A stretch of 64,000 bases of DNA from Methylobacterium sp. J-076 (GTDB lineage Bacteria; Pseudomonadota; Alphaproteobacteria; Rhizobiales; Beijerinckiaceae), in the NCBI RefSeq assembly GCF_022829405.1, contig NZ_JAKSXW010000148.1, positions 1 to 64,000 of the forward strand, in the 5' to 3' direction. Positions within the stretch are counted from its first letter, which is position 1. Every line of letters begins with the position of its first letter. Below the pieces are notes generated by a model. It was not told the DNA's origin. It did no database searches and saw nothing but the letters and a program-made list of their open reading frames with translations. This document shows, one piece after another, positions 35,228 through 45,230 of the stretch. The translations under genes and the position numbers were made by a program.

Positions 35228-36994
35228 TCAGCCCCCGCCGCGATCGACGACCGGTCCGCAGAGGCCCAACGCCGTGTTTACGACGCCGAGATGTGTCAGG
35301 GCTTGGGGAAAGTTCCCGGCGAGACATCGGCCAGGTACGTCGTACTCCTCCGAGAGGAGGCCGACGTCGTTGGCTACGCCGAGCACGCGTTCGAGATAGG
35401 CCTCGGCCAATTCATTGCGCCCCTGGAGGCGCAGGCAATCGGCCATCCACAGCGAGCACGGCAGGAACGCTCCTTCGTCGCTGGCGTCCCCATTCGCACG
35501 CATGCGCCGGATCAGACCGTCCTGGTCGAGGTCCGTCCTGATCCGCTCGATCGTCGCCGCCATGCGCGGCTCCTTAGCCTCAAGGAAGCCGACGAGCGGC
35601 AGCAGTAGGAGACTCGCGTCGAGCTCATGGCTGCCGTAGCTTTGCGTAAAGCTGCCGAGGCCAGCGTTCCATCCCTCGCGGCAGGCTTCGGCGTGCACTC
35701 TGTCACGGCTCGCCGTGAGGATCGCATGCAAATCCTGAGGCATATCGCAGTGCCGTAGCGCCCGGTCGAAGCCAACCCAGCACATGGCCTTGGAATAGGT
35801 GTACCGCCTCGGATCCCCGCGTGATTCCCAGACCCCGGCACCACGATCCTGCCATATCCGAGCGAGGTGCTCGATGAGCCGCCGCTCGACGATACGCTGA
35901 TGCTCCGTCGCCGCGATGCCGACGCGTCTCGCCAGGGCCAAGGTGTCCAAAACCTCGCCGTAGACATCGAGCTGCTTCTGGGTGGACGCGGCGTTACCGA
36001 TGCGCACGGGGCGCGCCTCCCGGTAGCCTGGTAGCGCGTCCACGGTCCATTCGGACAAGTGCCTGGACCCATCGACGCGATACATGATCCGGAGCGCGTC
36101 GGGATTATCGGCGATGGCACGTAAGAGCCAATCGCGCCACGCCGTCGCCTCGGTCTTGAAGCCGGCATTGAGGAAGGCGCCGAGCGTGAACGTGGAGTCC
36201 CGCAACCAGGAATAACGGTAATCCCAGTTCATGCCACCGGCCGGCACCTCCGGCAGACTCGTGGTCGGTGCGGCGATCAACCCACCCGAGCGCGCGTGCG
36301 TCAGGGCTTTAAGCGTTAACAACGACCGCTTGACCGCGCCGGGCCAACGGGTACGCGCGGCATCGAACCCCGAAATCCAGCCTTCCCAATGTGCCTGTGT
36401 CGCCTTGAGCGCGGCGTCGACATCGAGACGCGGTGCCTCGCCGCACCAGGAAACCGTGCGTGCGAGGACGAACGTAACGCGTTCGCCCTCGCGCAGGGTG
36501 AACGTCCCTCTCGCTCCGCCATCCGATACACCGACGGGCACGCTCGTATGAAGGGTTAGACGATGTCGGCCGGCCACTGCCACAGCACCGCCGTCATGCG
36601 TCTCCCACCACGGCGCCAGCGCACCGTAATCGAAGCGAGGACATACCTCCCAGTCCACCTCAACGGTGCCGGACAATCCCTCGACGATGCGGACTACAGC
36701 CGAAATCGTCTCGCGGATGGGCATGAAGTCGGTGATCCGAACCGTTCCGCCGGCTGTCCTTATCTCGGTCTCGAGGATCATCGAGTCGCCGCGATATCGA
36801 CGTGCGATGTCGATGACCGGCGCCTGAGGTGCGATCGACCAGCGGCCATTCTTTTCAGTTCCGAGAAGCGCACAAAAGCATGCGTCGTCGGAGAAATCCG
36901 GCCAGCACAGCCAATCGATCGAGCCATCCCGCGCGACGAGGGCAGCGGTCTCGCCATCGCCGATCAGGGCATAGCTCTCGATGGGTTTGCTCAA
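35228..36994 (-). CDS. Glycoside hydrolase family 15 protein (glucoamylase/trehalase type)
   Basis: Cytoplasmic-type GH15 enzyme of about 588 aa with an N-terminal beta-domain (SKPIESYALIGDGETAALVA, then DGSIDWLCWPDF) and an alpha/alpha barrel. The barrel shows GGMNWDYRYSWLRDSTFTLG, KAMCWVGFDRALRHCD, GSFTQSYGSHELDASLLLLP and the acid region DEGAFLPCSLWMADCLRL. The start is TTG at 36994 behind GAGGAG; the longer ATG (37057) has no such site. These bacterial enzymes often release glucose from trehalose or alpha-glucans. No signal peptide is seen. Glucose set free here could feed the oxidation enzymes in the same cluster. Confidence 0.9.
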   Translation of the reverse strand: MSKPIESYALIGDGETAALVARDGSIDWLCWPDFSDDACFCALLGTEKNGRWSIAPQAPVIDIARRYRGDSMILETEIRTAGGTVRITDFMPIRETISAVVRIVEGLSGTVEVDWEVCPRFDYGALAPWWETHDGGAVAVAGRHRLTLHTSVPVGVSDGGARGTFTLREGERVTFVLARTVSWCGEAPRLDVDAALKATQAHWEGWISGFDAARTRWPGAVKRSLLTLKALTHARSGGLIAAPTTSLPEVPAGGMNWDYRYSWLRDSTFTLGAFLNAGFKTEATAWRDWLLRAIADNPDALRIMYRVDGSRHLSEWTVDALPGYREARPVRIGNAASTQKQLDVYGEVLDTLALARRVGIAATEHQRIVERRLIEHLARIWQDRGAGVWESRGDPRRYTYSKAMCWVGFDRALRHCDMPQDLHAILTASRDRVHAEACREGWNAGLGSFTQSYGSHELDASLLLLPLVGFLEAKEPRMAATIERIRTDLDQDGLIRRMRANGDASDEGAFLPCSLWMADCLRLQGRNELAEAYLERVLGVANDVGLLSEEYDVPGRCLAGNFPQALTHLGVVNTALGLCGPVVDRGGG

Positions 36995-37077
36995 AGCTAA
37001 TCTCCTCGACGCAGCAAGTACTGCGTGTCTCGCCCTGACGCGTCTTTCGGCCCGCACATCGTAGAATAACGAGTCTA

Positions 37078-38646
37078 CTAGGCGAGCCGCCCCTTGATGT
37101 GGTCGGCGACCCGGAGTGCGTTAGCGATGATCGTCAACGTCGGATTGACCGCCCCGATCGACGGGAAAAAGCTCGCATCCGTGACATAGAGATTATCGAG
37201 CTCGTGCGCCTTGCAGTTCAGGTCGAGCACCGAACGCTTGGGGTCGGGGCCGAACCGGAGCGTTCCCGCCTGGTGGGCAGTGCCACTCAGAGGGATATTC
37301 TTACCGAGATAGAGCGAGCGCTCGAACAGGTAGGTGTAGGCACCCCCGGGCCGCAGCAAGTCGGAGAGCTTGCTTCGCAGGCGATCGTGCGCCTCGCGAT
37401 TGTTTTCTTCGATATCGAGGATCACTTGGCCATCGCGATCGAGCATGACCCGGTTGTCGGGATGTGGCAGATCTTCGCTCTGCAGCCAGAAATCCATAGA
37501 GTGGCGCGCGACCATATCGAACGGGGCGTTCGGCAGGAAGCCGGTCCATTTGGGGAACTCCTCGCCGCGGATCTGCTCCGGATGCGTTTTGGCGCACATC
37601 TGGATCAGGCCCATCGGGTATTCCCAGTCCTTCGACGCGAAGTAAAAATCCGATACCGCGAGCGTTTTCTGGAAAACGGTGTCGTTCGCCTCCTTCGACA
37701 AAGCCATCAATACGGACATATTATGGCGCATGTAGTTGCGCCCGACCTGATCGGAGCCGTTGGCGAGGCCGTTCGGATGCGCTGCATTGGCCGAACGCAG
37801 GAGCAACAGGGCGGAAGAGAGCGCGCCACAGGCGACGACGACGATGTCGGCGCTGTAGCGCTCTTCCCGGCCCTCCCGGGTCACACAGACCCCAGTTACG
37901 GTGTGGCCGGCTGGATCGGTTTCCAGCCGTGAGACGTAGGCGTTGACCAGCAGCGTGACGTTGTCGTGCTTGGCCAGCGTCGGGTCGACGGTCATTACCT
38001 GGGCATCGGCCTTGCCGTTCAGGAGACAGGGAAAGCCGTCGAAGGCATCGCAGCGAATGCAGATGCTGGTCGGCGTCGGCTTTCCCCCACGTTCGTCGAG
38101 CTTGATCCCGAGCGGCAGGTGAAACGGGTGCAGGCCTTCCCCTGCCCAATCTTCCGAGAGCTTTTGGATGCGCGGTTCGTGGCTGACGGCCGGATGATCA
38201 TAGGGTCCACTCGACCATGGCTCGGTTGGATCCTCACCGCGTGTGCCGTGGACGGCAAACAGGCGCTCCGCCTGTGCGTAATACGGCTCGAACTCGGCGT
38301 AGGAGACCGGCCAAGCCGGCGAGATCCCATCCACGTGTCGAACCTCGCCGAAGTCGCGCTCGCGCAGGCGGAACAAGGCGGCACCGTAGACCTTCGAGTT
38401 GCCTCCGACGTAATAATGCAACGCTGGGCTGAATGACCGTCCATCACCGCCGTACCACGTCTCACGCGCCTGGTAGGCCCCGTCCACGAAAACGGTCTTG
38501 GCCGACCAGTTATCCTGCGAGCGCGGAAGATAATCGCCACGTTCCAACAGCAGGATGCGCTTACCCGTATCGGCGAGCCGTGCCGTCAGTGAACCGCCGC
38601 CAGGCCCAGATCCGATGACGACGACGTCGTAGTGGTCCTGAGGCAT
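37078..38646 (-). CDS. GMC-family oxidoreductase (second)
   Basis: FAD-dependent oxidoreductase of 522 aa. The FAD motif is right at the N terminus (DHYDVVVIGSGPGGGSLTAR), then YVGGNSKVYGAALFRLRERD and the C-terminal LSGTAHQAGTLRFG and YVTDASFFPSIGAVNPTLTI. The active-site His and Asn are within SFFPSIGAVNP and TAHQAG regions. It differs clearly from the GMC enzyme at 27617, so it is not a recent duplicate. It is the first gene of the minus-strand run and is divergent from the DoxX gene, with the promoter region at 38647-38877. Confidence 0.9.
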   Translation of the reverse strand: MPQDHYDVVVIGSGPGGGSLTARLADTGKRILLLERGDYLPRSQDNWSAKTVFVDGAYQARETWYGGDGRSFSPALHYYVGGNSKVYGAALFRLRERDFGEVRHVDGISPAWPVSYAEFEPYYAQAERLFAVHGTRGEDPTEPWSSGPYDHPAVSHEPRIQKLSEDWAGEGLHPFHLPLGIKLDERGGKPTPTSICIRCDAFDGFPCLLNGKADAQVMTVDPTLAKHDNVTLLVNAYVSRLETDPAGHTVTGVCVTREGREERYSADIVVVACGALSSALLLLRSANAAHPNGLANGSDQVGRNYMRHNMSVLMALSKEANDTVFQKTLAVSDFYFASKDWEYPMGLIQMCAKTHPEQIRGEEFPKWTGFLPNAPFDMVARHSMDFWLQSEDLPHPDNRVMLDRDGQVILDIEENNREAHDRLRSKLSDLLRPGGAYTYLFERSLYLGKNIPLSGTAHQAGTLRFGPDPKRSVLDLNCKAHELDNLYVTDASFFPSIGAVNPTLTIIANALRVADHIKGRLA

Positions 38647-38877
38647 CGATCAATCCGGTACTACGGCGTGTTGAGAAAGCCGTCCTCGCGTAACATCGTG
38701 CGGATAGAGGCGTTCCGTATCAAGCGCTCACGGGATCGTGCTGTGAAAGCTCAACCTATCTTCCGGTGCGATACGAAACCGGGGAAACTCCTGGATCGAA
38801 GTGACGTTGAGCACTGCAATCGTATCGCTATATCATTCTGCGCCGGAGCGACCTGTGCCCCTATCGAAGACCTTAGA

Positions 38878-39348
38878 ATGACTTGGCTCGACCTGATTGC
38901 AGTCCCTCTCCTGGCCAAAATCTGTCTCGTCAGCATGTTTCCCCTGAGCGCCTACGACAAGATCGTCCACTGGGGCGAGGCGATGGATCAGGCAAAATCC
39001 GGACCCTTGCCGTTTCCAGCTTTGCTACTGATCCTGGGCATTGCCGTGGAGGCGATCACGCCAGCACTTATCGTGATCGGGCTATGCGACCGCGCGGCGG
39101 CATTCGTGCTCGCCGGGTTCTGCGTGATCACAGCACTGATGTATCACCAGTTCTGGAAGTTCCCGCGGTTCTGGTCGAGGAACGGCCAGGGTAGGACGCA
39201 CCTCTGGGACTTCTTCAAGAATTTCGGTCTGGTCGGCGGTCTCTTGCTCGTAGTGATCGGTGGGAGCTACGCCCCTGTCTTGCATGTGGTAGCGCATCCT
39301 CTCTCGAACGGACCGACCAGCGCCCCCTCAATCCTCGACCGCCGCTGA
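38878..39348 (+). CDS. DoxX-family membrane protein
   Basis: Membrane protein of 156 aa with four helices; MFPLSAYDKIVHWGEAMDQA and ITALMYHQFWKFPRFW are typical DoxX features. DoxX proteins are linked to quinone-dependent oxidations (for example with thiosulfate:quinone oxidoreductases) but most members have no proven role. The ATG at 38878 is chosen over 38632, which would lie in the divergent gene. It heads the plus-strand trio with the cupin and the lactonase. Confidence 0.85.
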   Translation: MTWLDLIAVPLLAKICLVSMFPLSAYDKIVHWGEAMDQAKSGPLPFPALLLILGIAVEAITPALIVIGLCDRAAAFVLAGFCVITALMYHQFWKFPRFWSRNGQGRTHLWDFFKNFGLVGGLLLVVIGGSYAPVLHVVAHPLSNGPTSAPSILDRR

Positions 39349-39361
39349 AGGACTTGTGAGT

Positions 39362-39823
39362 ATGTCTGATCAACGCGACCAGGGAACGCCACCGACACTG
39401 TCGTACTGGCACGTCTATACCGATGCCGTCGGCGTGAGCCGCCAAGCACGGTTCGAGATCTCCGCATTCAAGCTCGAGGGTGTGAACCACGAGACGGCGC
39501 CGCAGTGGAACGACAAGCAGGAGCCATCGAAGGCTGCAGTGACCTTCACGGTACTGCCGGTCGGTTGGGTCGGGCAGTGGCACGAGAACCCGAAGCCGCA
39601 GTGGATCGCGATCCTGTCTGGACGCTGGTTCGTCGAGACCATGGATGGCACACGGGTCGAGATGGGTCCGGGCGAGCTGATGATGGGCGAGGACCAGAAC
39701 ACCCGTGAGCAAGACGGCAAGAAGGGCCATCTCTCCGGAACGATCGGCGATGAGCCGTGCACGATGATCGTCACCGGCCTCGACGTCGCGCCGACCGTAA
39801 ACCAGCCTGGGCGCTTCCGCTGA
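39362..39823 (+). CDS. Cupin-fold protein
   Basis: Protein of 153 aa with a single cupin-like barrel: VGWVGQWHENPKPQWIAILS, the WFVETMDGTRVEMGPGELMM segment and a C-terminal MIVTGLDVAP. One of the usual metal-binding His residues is visible (WHENP), the other positions are Gln and Glu, so metal binding is uncertain. It starts 14 bp after DoxX and ends 21 bp before the lactonase; an operon is likely. Its role could be a small-molecule isomerase or sensor. Confidence 0.75.
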   Translation: MSDQRDQGTPPTLSYWHVYTDAVGVSRQARFEISAFKLEGVNHETAPQWNDKQEPSKAAVTFTVLPVGWVGQWHENPKPQWIAILSGRWFVETMDGTRVEMGPGELMMGEDQNTREQDGKKGHLSGTIGDEPCTMIVTGLDVAPTVNQPGRFR

Positions 39824-39843
39824 TCCAGGACGAGGACGTGCCG

Positions 39844-40818
39844 ATGTCGCAGGACAGAAACCTTTCACCCGGGCGCTTGCTCCGACGGCCTGGTAGCCCG
39901 GGCAAGATCGATGGCTTCACTGGCGTCGAGGTGCATGATCTCCGATTGGCGGCCGTGCTTTCTCCGGATGAAGAATGGGATGTGCTCTACACCTTTACGC
40001 TGCATGGCGAAGGCACGGTCTGGGACACACCGCGAGACCGCCTCATCTGGTCCGACGTTCCGAACCGGCGCCTCCTGGCGTGGTATCCTGACGGCCGGGT
40101 CGAGGTGGTCATCGACAACACGCAATTCATGAACGGAAACGCGCTCGGCGCCGATGGTTACCTAGTCCACAGTGAGCACGGACGGCGCTGCATCAGTCGC
40201 TCACGCGGGGACGGTCAGCCCGAGCCGATCGTAACGCACTACAATGGCAAGCGCTTGAACTCCCCCAACGACGTCGCCGTGGCGGCGGACGGGACGATCT
40301 GGTTCACCGATCCGACCTTCGGCATCCTGATGCCGAACCAAGGTAGCCTCGTCGATCCGGACCTCGATCATCGTAGCGTCTACCGCTTCGACCCGCGCGC
40401 TGGCTCGCTGCGCCGTATGGCCGACTTCGAACAGCCGAACGGCCTGTTTTTCTCCCCTGACGGCCGCAACCTGTATGTATCTGACACGGCACGCTCGCTC
40501 GGTGAGATCATTGGTGGTCATGAGCGTGACACCCATGAGATCCTGGTGTTCGATGTGGCTGCGGATGGCACCCTTTCGAACCAACGCCTGTTTTGCCGGC
40601 CAGACCACGGTTACCCGGATGGGTTCGCGGTCGACGAGCGCGGCTGGGTCTGGACTACCGCCGGAGATGGAATACACATCTACGCCCCGGACGGCTTCCG
40701 CCTCGGTTTTATCCCGACGCCCGATACGCCGTCGAACTGCGCGTTCGGCGGTCCGGCGCAGCGACGCCTGTTCGTGGCAGCTACATCCTATCTGCTCTCG
40801 ATCGAATTGATAGCTTAA
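39844..40818 (+). CDS. SMP-30/gluconolactonase-family lactonase (2)
   Basis: Beta-propeller lactonase of 324 aa. The same hallmarks as the minus-strand copy are present: HGEGTVWDTPRDRLIWSDVP, KRLNSPNDVAVAADGTIWFT, FEQPNGLFFSPDGRNLYVSD and GYPDGFAVDERGWVWT. It is about half identical to the 34146-35102 product along the length, an old duplication. Last gene of the plus-strand trio; no terminator is obvious after it. Confidence 0.9.
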   Translation: MSQDRNLSPGRLLRRPGSPGKIDGFTGVEVHDLRLAAVLSPDEEWDVLYTFTLHGEGTVWDTPRDRLIWSDVPNRRLLAWYPDGRVEVVIDNTQFMNGNALGADGYLVHSEHGRRCISRSRGDGQPEPIVTHYNGKRLNSPNDVAVAADGTIWFTDPTFGILMPNQGSLVDPDLDHRSVYRFDPRAGSLRRMADFEQPNGLFFSPDGRNLYVSDTARSLGEIIGGHERDTHEILVFDVAADGTLSNQRLFCRPDHGYPDGFAVDERGWVWTTAGDGIHIYAPDGFRLGFIPTPDTPSNCAFGGPAQRRLFVAATSYLLSIELIA

Positions 40819-41524
40819 TAATCTACAGAAATCGCAACCAAAAATAGTCAATACTTAGGTTCAAAGTACTAGATTCCGTAACATGCCCTTATGCGAATGG
40901 CCGGTCGCAGCCGGTAGCGTCCGCTTACGGGACGTCATCGAAGCGATTTGAATGACTGGAATGGTTGCAAAGCGGAACGACCGCTTTAATTCTAAATTCA
41001 ACGCAGTCAGTCCCCAGTTCTCTATCCGGCACACGTCAGACGTTCGGCGCGCGGCTCGGTCAGTACGAACCCATGCTCATCTGAACCTCATTTTTGTAAT
41101 AGCTGAGGCAAAAAATGTGATTTTAATTTCGATTATAGGGTGCATAAAAAACTTGCGTCAGCAATTCTAGCAACCCAGCGCCAAATCCCGGCAAAAATAT
41201 ATTCTGCTGTGTTTGCGGGTCATTAAATACAAAATGCTTTCGAGAATCGATAACACGCCAGTCAAAGCGGGTTTTTAGCTATGGATGCCAGATTAGCACA
41301 GCCTCGCCAAAAAGGCATGTTCTGACCCTTGCACTGCATCCCCGTGGTGGCGGAATCTGTGCACGATTAAGCATCGCGTCTATTAGTGATCGTAATTTTT
41401 TGTTTGTGTGTCATGCTTAGACGAAGTGACACTGCGAGCTCACCTATCGCATGATTGCTTGTGCAGCCTCGATGTAATCTCGAGGCAGTCGACTGCTGTT
41501 GCGCCGGTAAGAACTAGAAGGCCA
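40819..41524. other. AT-rich intergenic region with a repeat copy
   Basis: About 700 bp with no supported gene. Two half-copies of the dispersed repeat occur: GGTAGCGTCCGCTTACGGG at 40913-40931 and GCGGAACGACCGCTTTAATT at 40973-40992. Base composition is clearly more AT-rich than around it. Confidence 0.45.
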
Positions 41525-41986
41525 ATGATGATGGACAACCGTGATATGCGTATGATGTCTAAGCTTCATTTGACAGAAAAGGAAGCTGCGAGTTTCCTTG
41601 ATTCATGGTTCGACGAAGAGAGCCAAGAACGATATGTATCTTTCGATATGCCTGCGCTAGAGAGGACGATTCTGGCTGCGACGACGTTAAAGCTTAATGG
41701 TATAAAAGCTCGCGATATGGGTCAGGACGAATGGCTGACATTAGCAGCTGGACTTGCATTTACGTGCTTGAGAGGCGGTGAGCCCGTTCTAAGGATGACC
41801 GGTCGCCACTTCAGATCGTATGAACCATTGAAAATTTTCCAATTGGGCCACAGCTGGCGTTACTTGAGCGGTAGGGGATTAAAATACTGGTATTTCGGAC
41901 ACGATCTTGCATTGCAAAGCTTTCGTGTGACAACCTATTATCACATCAATAAGAGGGGGCATCATTTGGGATGTTTTGACGCTTAG
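41525..41986 (+). CDS. Hypothetical protein, unknown family
   Basis: About 153 aa, starting from a cluster of ATG codons at 41525-41533 behind AGAAGG. The N-terminal part is predicted helical and charged (LTEKEAASFLDSWFDEESQE), the middle hydrophobic (EWLTLAAGLAFTCLRGGEP) and the C-terminal part rich in Tyr, Trp, His and Arg (LKYWYFGHDLALQSFRVTTY). No family recognised. Composition is AT-richer than its neighbours, which points to a different origin. Confidence 0.55.
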   Translation: MMMDNRDMRMMSKLHLTEKEAASFLDSWFDEESQERYVSFDMPALERTILAATTLKLNGIKARDMGQDEWLTLAAGLAFTCLRGGEPVLRMTGRHFRSYEPLKIFQLGHSWRYLSGRGLKYWYFGHDLALQSFRVTTYYHINKRGHHLGCFDA

Positions 41987-42091
41987 CTCAGCTCTTCTCT
42001 TATGGGTTTATACAATCTTCGGTTGAACGGCAGGGTCGCGGCTGTAACGTCCTGTGCATGAGAGCTGACGGAGCTCACATGCGAGGAGACA

Positions 42092-42559
42092 GTGATGAGT
42101 GTGTTGAAGACCCTCAAGCTGAGTGCGGCGGCTCCCACCGCATCGGCCAACGATCCACTGGGCCGTGCACGGGACAAGCTGCTGGCACAACTGGCTGACC
42201 AGCGGGACATGGTGAGCGCCTCGCTGGAAGGCCGCCTGTATGAGCCGCCCAAGATGCTGGCCCTGCGCAAGGATGCTTCGGGCCAGCGGGTACGGGTTGA
42301 GGTCAACCGCCGCGTGCGCCGGGGCTGGTTTCAGGACCCGGCGGGCACCGTGCACTTCATCATGCGCGTGGGCGGCAAGCCGCTGGAGCTGCAGCCGGGC
42401 AAGGCGGCGATCAGCATTGGCAACCTGGACAAGCTGCCGGGCACCCTGGAGGCGCTGATCACCGCCGTGCGCGCGGGGGAGCTGGATCCGCAGATCAAGG
42501 AGGCCGCCGCGGCCCGCGGGCTGATGATGGCGGAGCGCCGCAAGCCCCGGGCAGCTTGA
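42092..42559 (+). CDS. DUF6641-like protein
   Basis: Basic protein of 155 aa with the pattern of a small family seen on plasmids and islands: MSVLKTLKLSAAAPTASAND, a KLLAQLADQRDMVSASLEGR helix, then a beta-rich middle (RVRVEVNRRVRRGWFQDPAG, TVHFIMRVGGKPLELQPGKA) and a helical end. DUF6641 is my best match from memory. It has a plausible AGGAGACAGTG ribosome binding site. It is an accessory gene of unknown role, transcribed towards the minus-strand gene at 42796. Confidence 0.7.
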   Translation: MMSVLKTLKLSAAAPTASANDPLGRARDKLLAQLADQRDMVSASLEGRLYEPPKMLALRKDASGQRVRVEVNRRVRRGWFQDPAGTVHFIMRVGGKPLELQPGKAAISIGNLDKLPGTLEALITAVRAGELDPQIKEAAAARGLMMAERRKPRAA

Positions 42560-42795
42560 TCGCTGCGAGAGCGACGGTGAACGGCACGGCTGATCATGCC
42601 GCTCACTGCGCCGTCTGCTACGTGCGAAGAGGACCCCGTACATACCCTCAAAAACTGCGTTCTAGCGGTTTTTCTGAGCGTAATCTCAAGAGCTTAGGTA
42701 AGCCAATGTGGTCGCCAGCTACTTGCGCGCAGAACGTCAAGATCCAGCGACCGCCACGCAGCCAACGGCCTTCGCAGCCCTCCCCTGGCGACCAA

Positions 42796-43629
42796 TCAGT
42801 GCGCGAGGCCCACCGGCTTGTCGAGCTCTACGCGGAACCGGATTGCCCGATCGAACAGCGGGGCTTTCCGGTATTGCCGTTCCCGCCGCCAGGAGGGGGA
42901 GCTTTCATCACCCACCAACCGGGTTTCGAACAGGCCCAACCATGTGAGCGGCCGCAACACCCGGCTCTCGAAAGCGAACCCTGCGTAATCCGCCGGGCCG
43001 TGGTCCAGCGCGGGGTCCCAAACCGTACAGCTGCGCATCAGGTCTTCGCGGGCGACCCAGCCCGGGGACGTGATGGAAAGGCACCACAGCACGATGCCGA
43101 TGTGGTTCTGCGGCCAGGCCTCCATGGGCACGCGGTCGAAATAGCCAAGGTTGACGCGCCAGAACATCGTCTCGAACAGGCAGCGGAACAGCTCACCGGC
43201 TTGCTCCTCACGGCCAAGAGCTGCACCGGCTTTGGTAGCGAGCAGAAGCTTCTGCCGTTTGCGAAACAGCTTGGCAGTTTGCGCGACGAGCCGGGTGGCC
43301 TCCACCGGCATCACGTCGATCTCATTGAGCACCTTGTTCATCAGGAGCACCTGGGCCTTGTCATAGCTGGGCCAGGTCATGGCATCGAAGAGTGCGCGAA
43401 CGTCGGCGCGGCTCAGCGCCCCCGTGGCGGTCAGCGTGAGGCCAGAGTGAGCCTGAGCCCGCTGGATCATCTGGCGGGTGGTACCAACCAATGGCGCGGC
43501 CATCGCGGCATCAGCCGTGGCATCAACGGTGATCACCTCCGGCATTCCTCCGGCCGACAGCTCCAGCAGGGCATGCAAGCTGGCGTGCGTGAGGAGGCTC
43601 CAAACCGGGGGATGGGTAAGCGTGGTCAT
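42796..43629 (-). CDS. Hypothetical island protein
   Basis: About 277 aa, soluble, with no signal peptide. Characteristic pieces are TTRQMIQRAQAHSGLTLTAT, GALSRADVRALFDAMTWPSY, LNEIDVMPVEATRLVAQTAK and GELFRCLFETMFWRVNLGYF. The first of these looks like a helical DNA-binding-like region and similar proteins are scattered on plasmids of alphaproteobacteria, but I cannot name the family. It is divergent from the membrane protein gene at 43860. Confidence 0.6.
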   Translation of the reverse strand: MTTLTHPPVWSLLTHASLHALLELSAGGMPEVITVDATADAAMAAPLVGTTRQMIQRAQAHSGLTLTATGALSRADVRALFDAMTWPSYDKAQVLLMNKVLNEIDVMPVEATRLVAQTAKLFRKRQKLLLATKAGAALGREEQAGELFRCLFETMFWRVNLGYFDRVPMEAWPQNHIGIVLWCLSITSPGWVAREDLMRSCTVWDPALDHGPADYAGFAFESRVLRPLTWLGLFETRLVGDESSPSWRRERQYRKAPLFDRAIRFRVELDKPVGLAH

Positions 43630-43859
43630 CCGCGAATATGTGCCACCGCCCCGGCGGCGATGGCCAGGATTTTCAGCCCTGCTGCTGAACGCTCACCCGT
43701 GCGCTTGAAGGGCGCCCGTGCTGCGAGGGCGCTGAACCCGCGCCCCACCAGCGCTGGGGCTTCCTGGTCGCGGGATGACAGCAGTCGCTCCAGGGGAGGA
43801 GGAGGTGGCGTGCAGGGTAGCCTTGCCCATCTGATCCCCCAGGAAATGCGAGGAAGTTG

Positions 43860-44720
43860 ATGATCCGCCTCTGGATCACAAGCACGGCCATCGGCACGCT
43901 TGCCGCCTGGTGCTTGGGCCTCGATCCATTCGCCCCCTACTTGTACGAGTTCATCATCCTCAGCGCGCTGGTGTTCGGCGCGGGCTTTCTCATCCTCGTG
44001 GCGGGTGTGCTTGGCAGCCCCATCCTCATGCTGTTGATCGTGGGCGCCCTCCCCTTGGCCATGGGTTACAGCGAGCGCATCCTGCAGCGGGAGATCAAAC
44101 CCAGCGGTGCCTTCCACCGCTACGGCTCGGATGCACCCGTGGGTCTGCAGACCCGGATCGAAGGCTCACACCTGTATGGGCGGATCACCAATCGGCATGC
44201 CCGGGATTGGCTGCGCCTGGCCATGGTCCGATGCACGCCGGTGTTCGCGAACGGCACGCCCAGCCAGCGGGTGCAGGAGATCTCAGTCGGTGCTGGGGGA
44301 TGGCTCGCCCCGGGTGAGGGGGTGGAGCAACCCTTGCTGAGCAGCTCTGGGATTCTCTGGGAGCCCGGCATGAGCATGCCTCTCACCACATGCAGGATCG
44401 GTTCCGCCGATTTCTACGCGGATCCCGAATTCAAACCCACATTCACCTACGCCAAGGACAGGGACAACCGCTACGTGTTCGAGGTCATCAACACGCGACG
44501 GGATGCCAATCTTAAACGGGTAGCTTTCTCCTGCTGGGTCCTGAACGCTGCGAGCGGCAGCCAGCCACACAAGCAGGATCTTCGGGTGATCCCTCTCTAC
44601 GCGGACAGCACCAGCTACAGCGTGCTCCCGCAGCAACATGTTACTCTCTACAACACAGAGCTATTTGCGGGACGCAGTATTATGAGTTGTGCGATCAGGG
44701 AAGCCTCTTGGAGCCACTGA
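43860..44720 (+). CDS. Hypothetical membrane-anchored protein
   Basis: About 286 aa. Two or three membrane helices lie near the N terminus (residues ~3-25, 30-55 and 55-75; LILVAGVLGSPILMLLIVGA), then a soluble ~200-residue beta-rich domain with GSHLYGRITNRHARDWLRLA and RYVFEVINTRRDANLKRVAF. This outline resembles periplasmic or cytoplasmic domains anchored by a short hairpin. The ATG at 43860 follows GAGGAAG. No family recognised. Possible role in conjugation or membrane defence is open. Confidence 0.55.
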   Translation: MIRLWITSTAIGTLAAWCLGLDPFAPYLYEFIILSALVFGAGFLILVAGVLGSPILMLLIVGALPLAMGYSERILQREIKPSGAFHRYGSDAPVGLQTRIEGSHLYGRITNRHARDWLRLAMVRCTPVFANGTPSQRVQEISVGAGGWLAPGEGVEQPLLSSSGILWEPGMSMPLTTCRIGSADFYADPEFKPTFTYAKDRDNRYVFEVINTRRDANLKRVAFSCWVLNAASGSQPHKQDLRVIPLYADSTSYSVLPQQHVTLYNTELFAGRSIMSCAIREASWSH

Positions 44721-45230
44721 GGTCTAAGACTTATCAAACATAAGGGCTTGCACTGGTGGACGCAACGCATTCGAAGGTTCGTGGTTTTCGACAACACCAT
44801 CAAACAGCGTAGCCCAATCAATTGTCAACCAACACACATTTTGCAAAATCATCGGCGCGCCACATGACTCCCGTACTGCCAATCCAGGACAATTTAATCT
44901 GCACGAACACGTCGTTGTTGATCTGTACTAACTTGGGGTCAGTTTGATTGTTGAGAAACTTGCACATGGTTTGTGTGGAACAGTTTCCAAAGCTTGTGCG
45001 AACAATTTCCAACTGCAGATCACCTCAAGCAGCCAGTCGTAAAACTCAGGCTCCTTGGGACCCGTCACAGCAAGGATTTGAGCATTGTCGGCCTGAAATG
45101 GCCAATTGTGTTCGGCAAATTGCGGGCTCAAAAATCTAAAACACGTATCCACAGCGACATCCTAAAACGGCTCATAATGTCATACTTGAAGAACAGCTAG
45201 TTAGTATTATGTATGTAAAAGTACTGACTA
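44721..45230. other. AT-richer intergenic region downstream of the HUH gene
   Basis: About 510 bp with no credible gene. Small ORFs on both strands (44818-45152) look non-coding. Palindromic short words (for example GTTTGTGTGGAACAG and TTTCCAAAGC) are present but no strong hairpin stands out. Confidence 0.4.
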
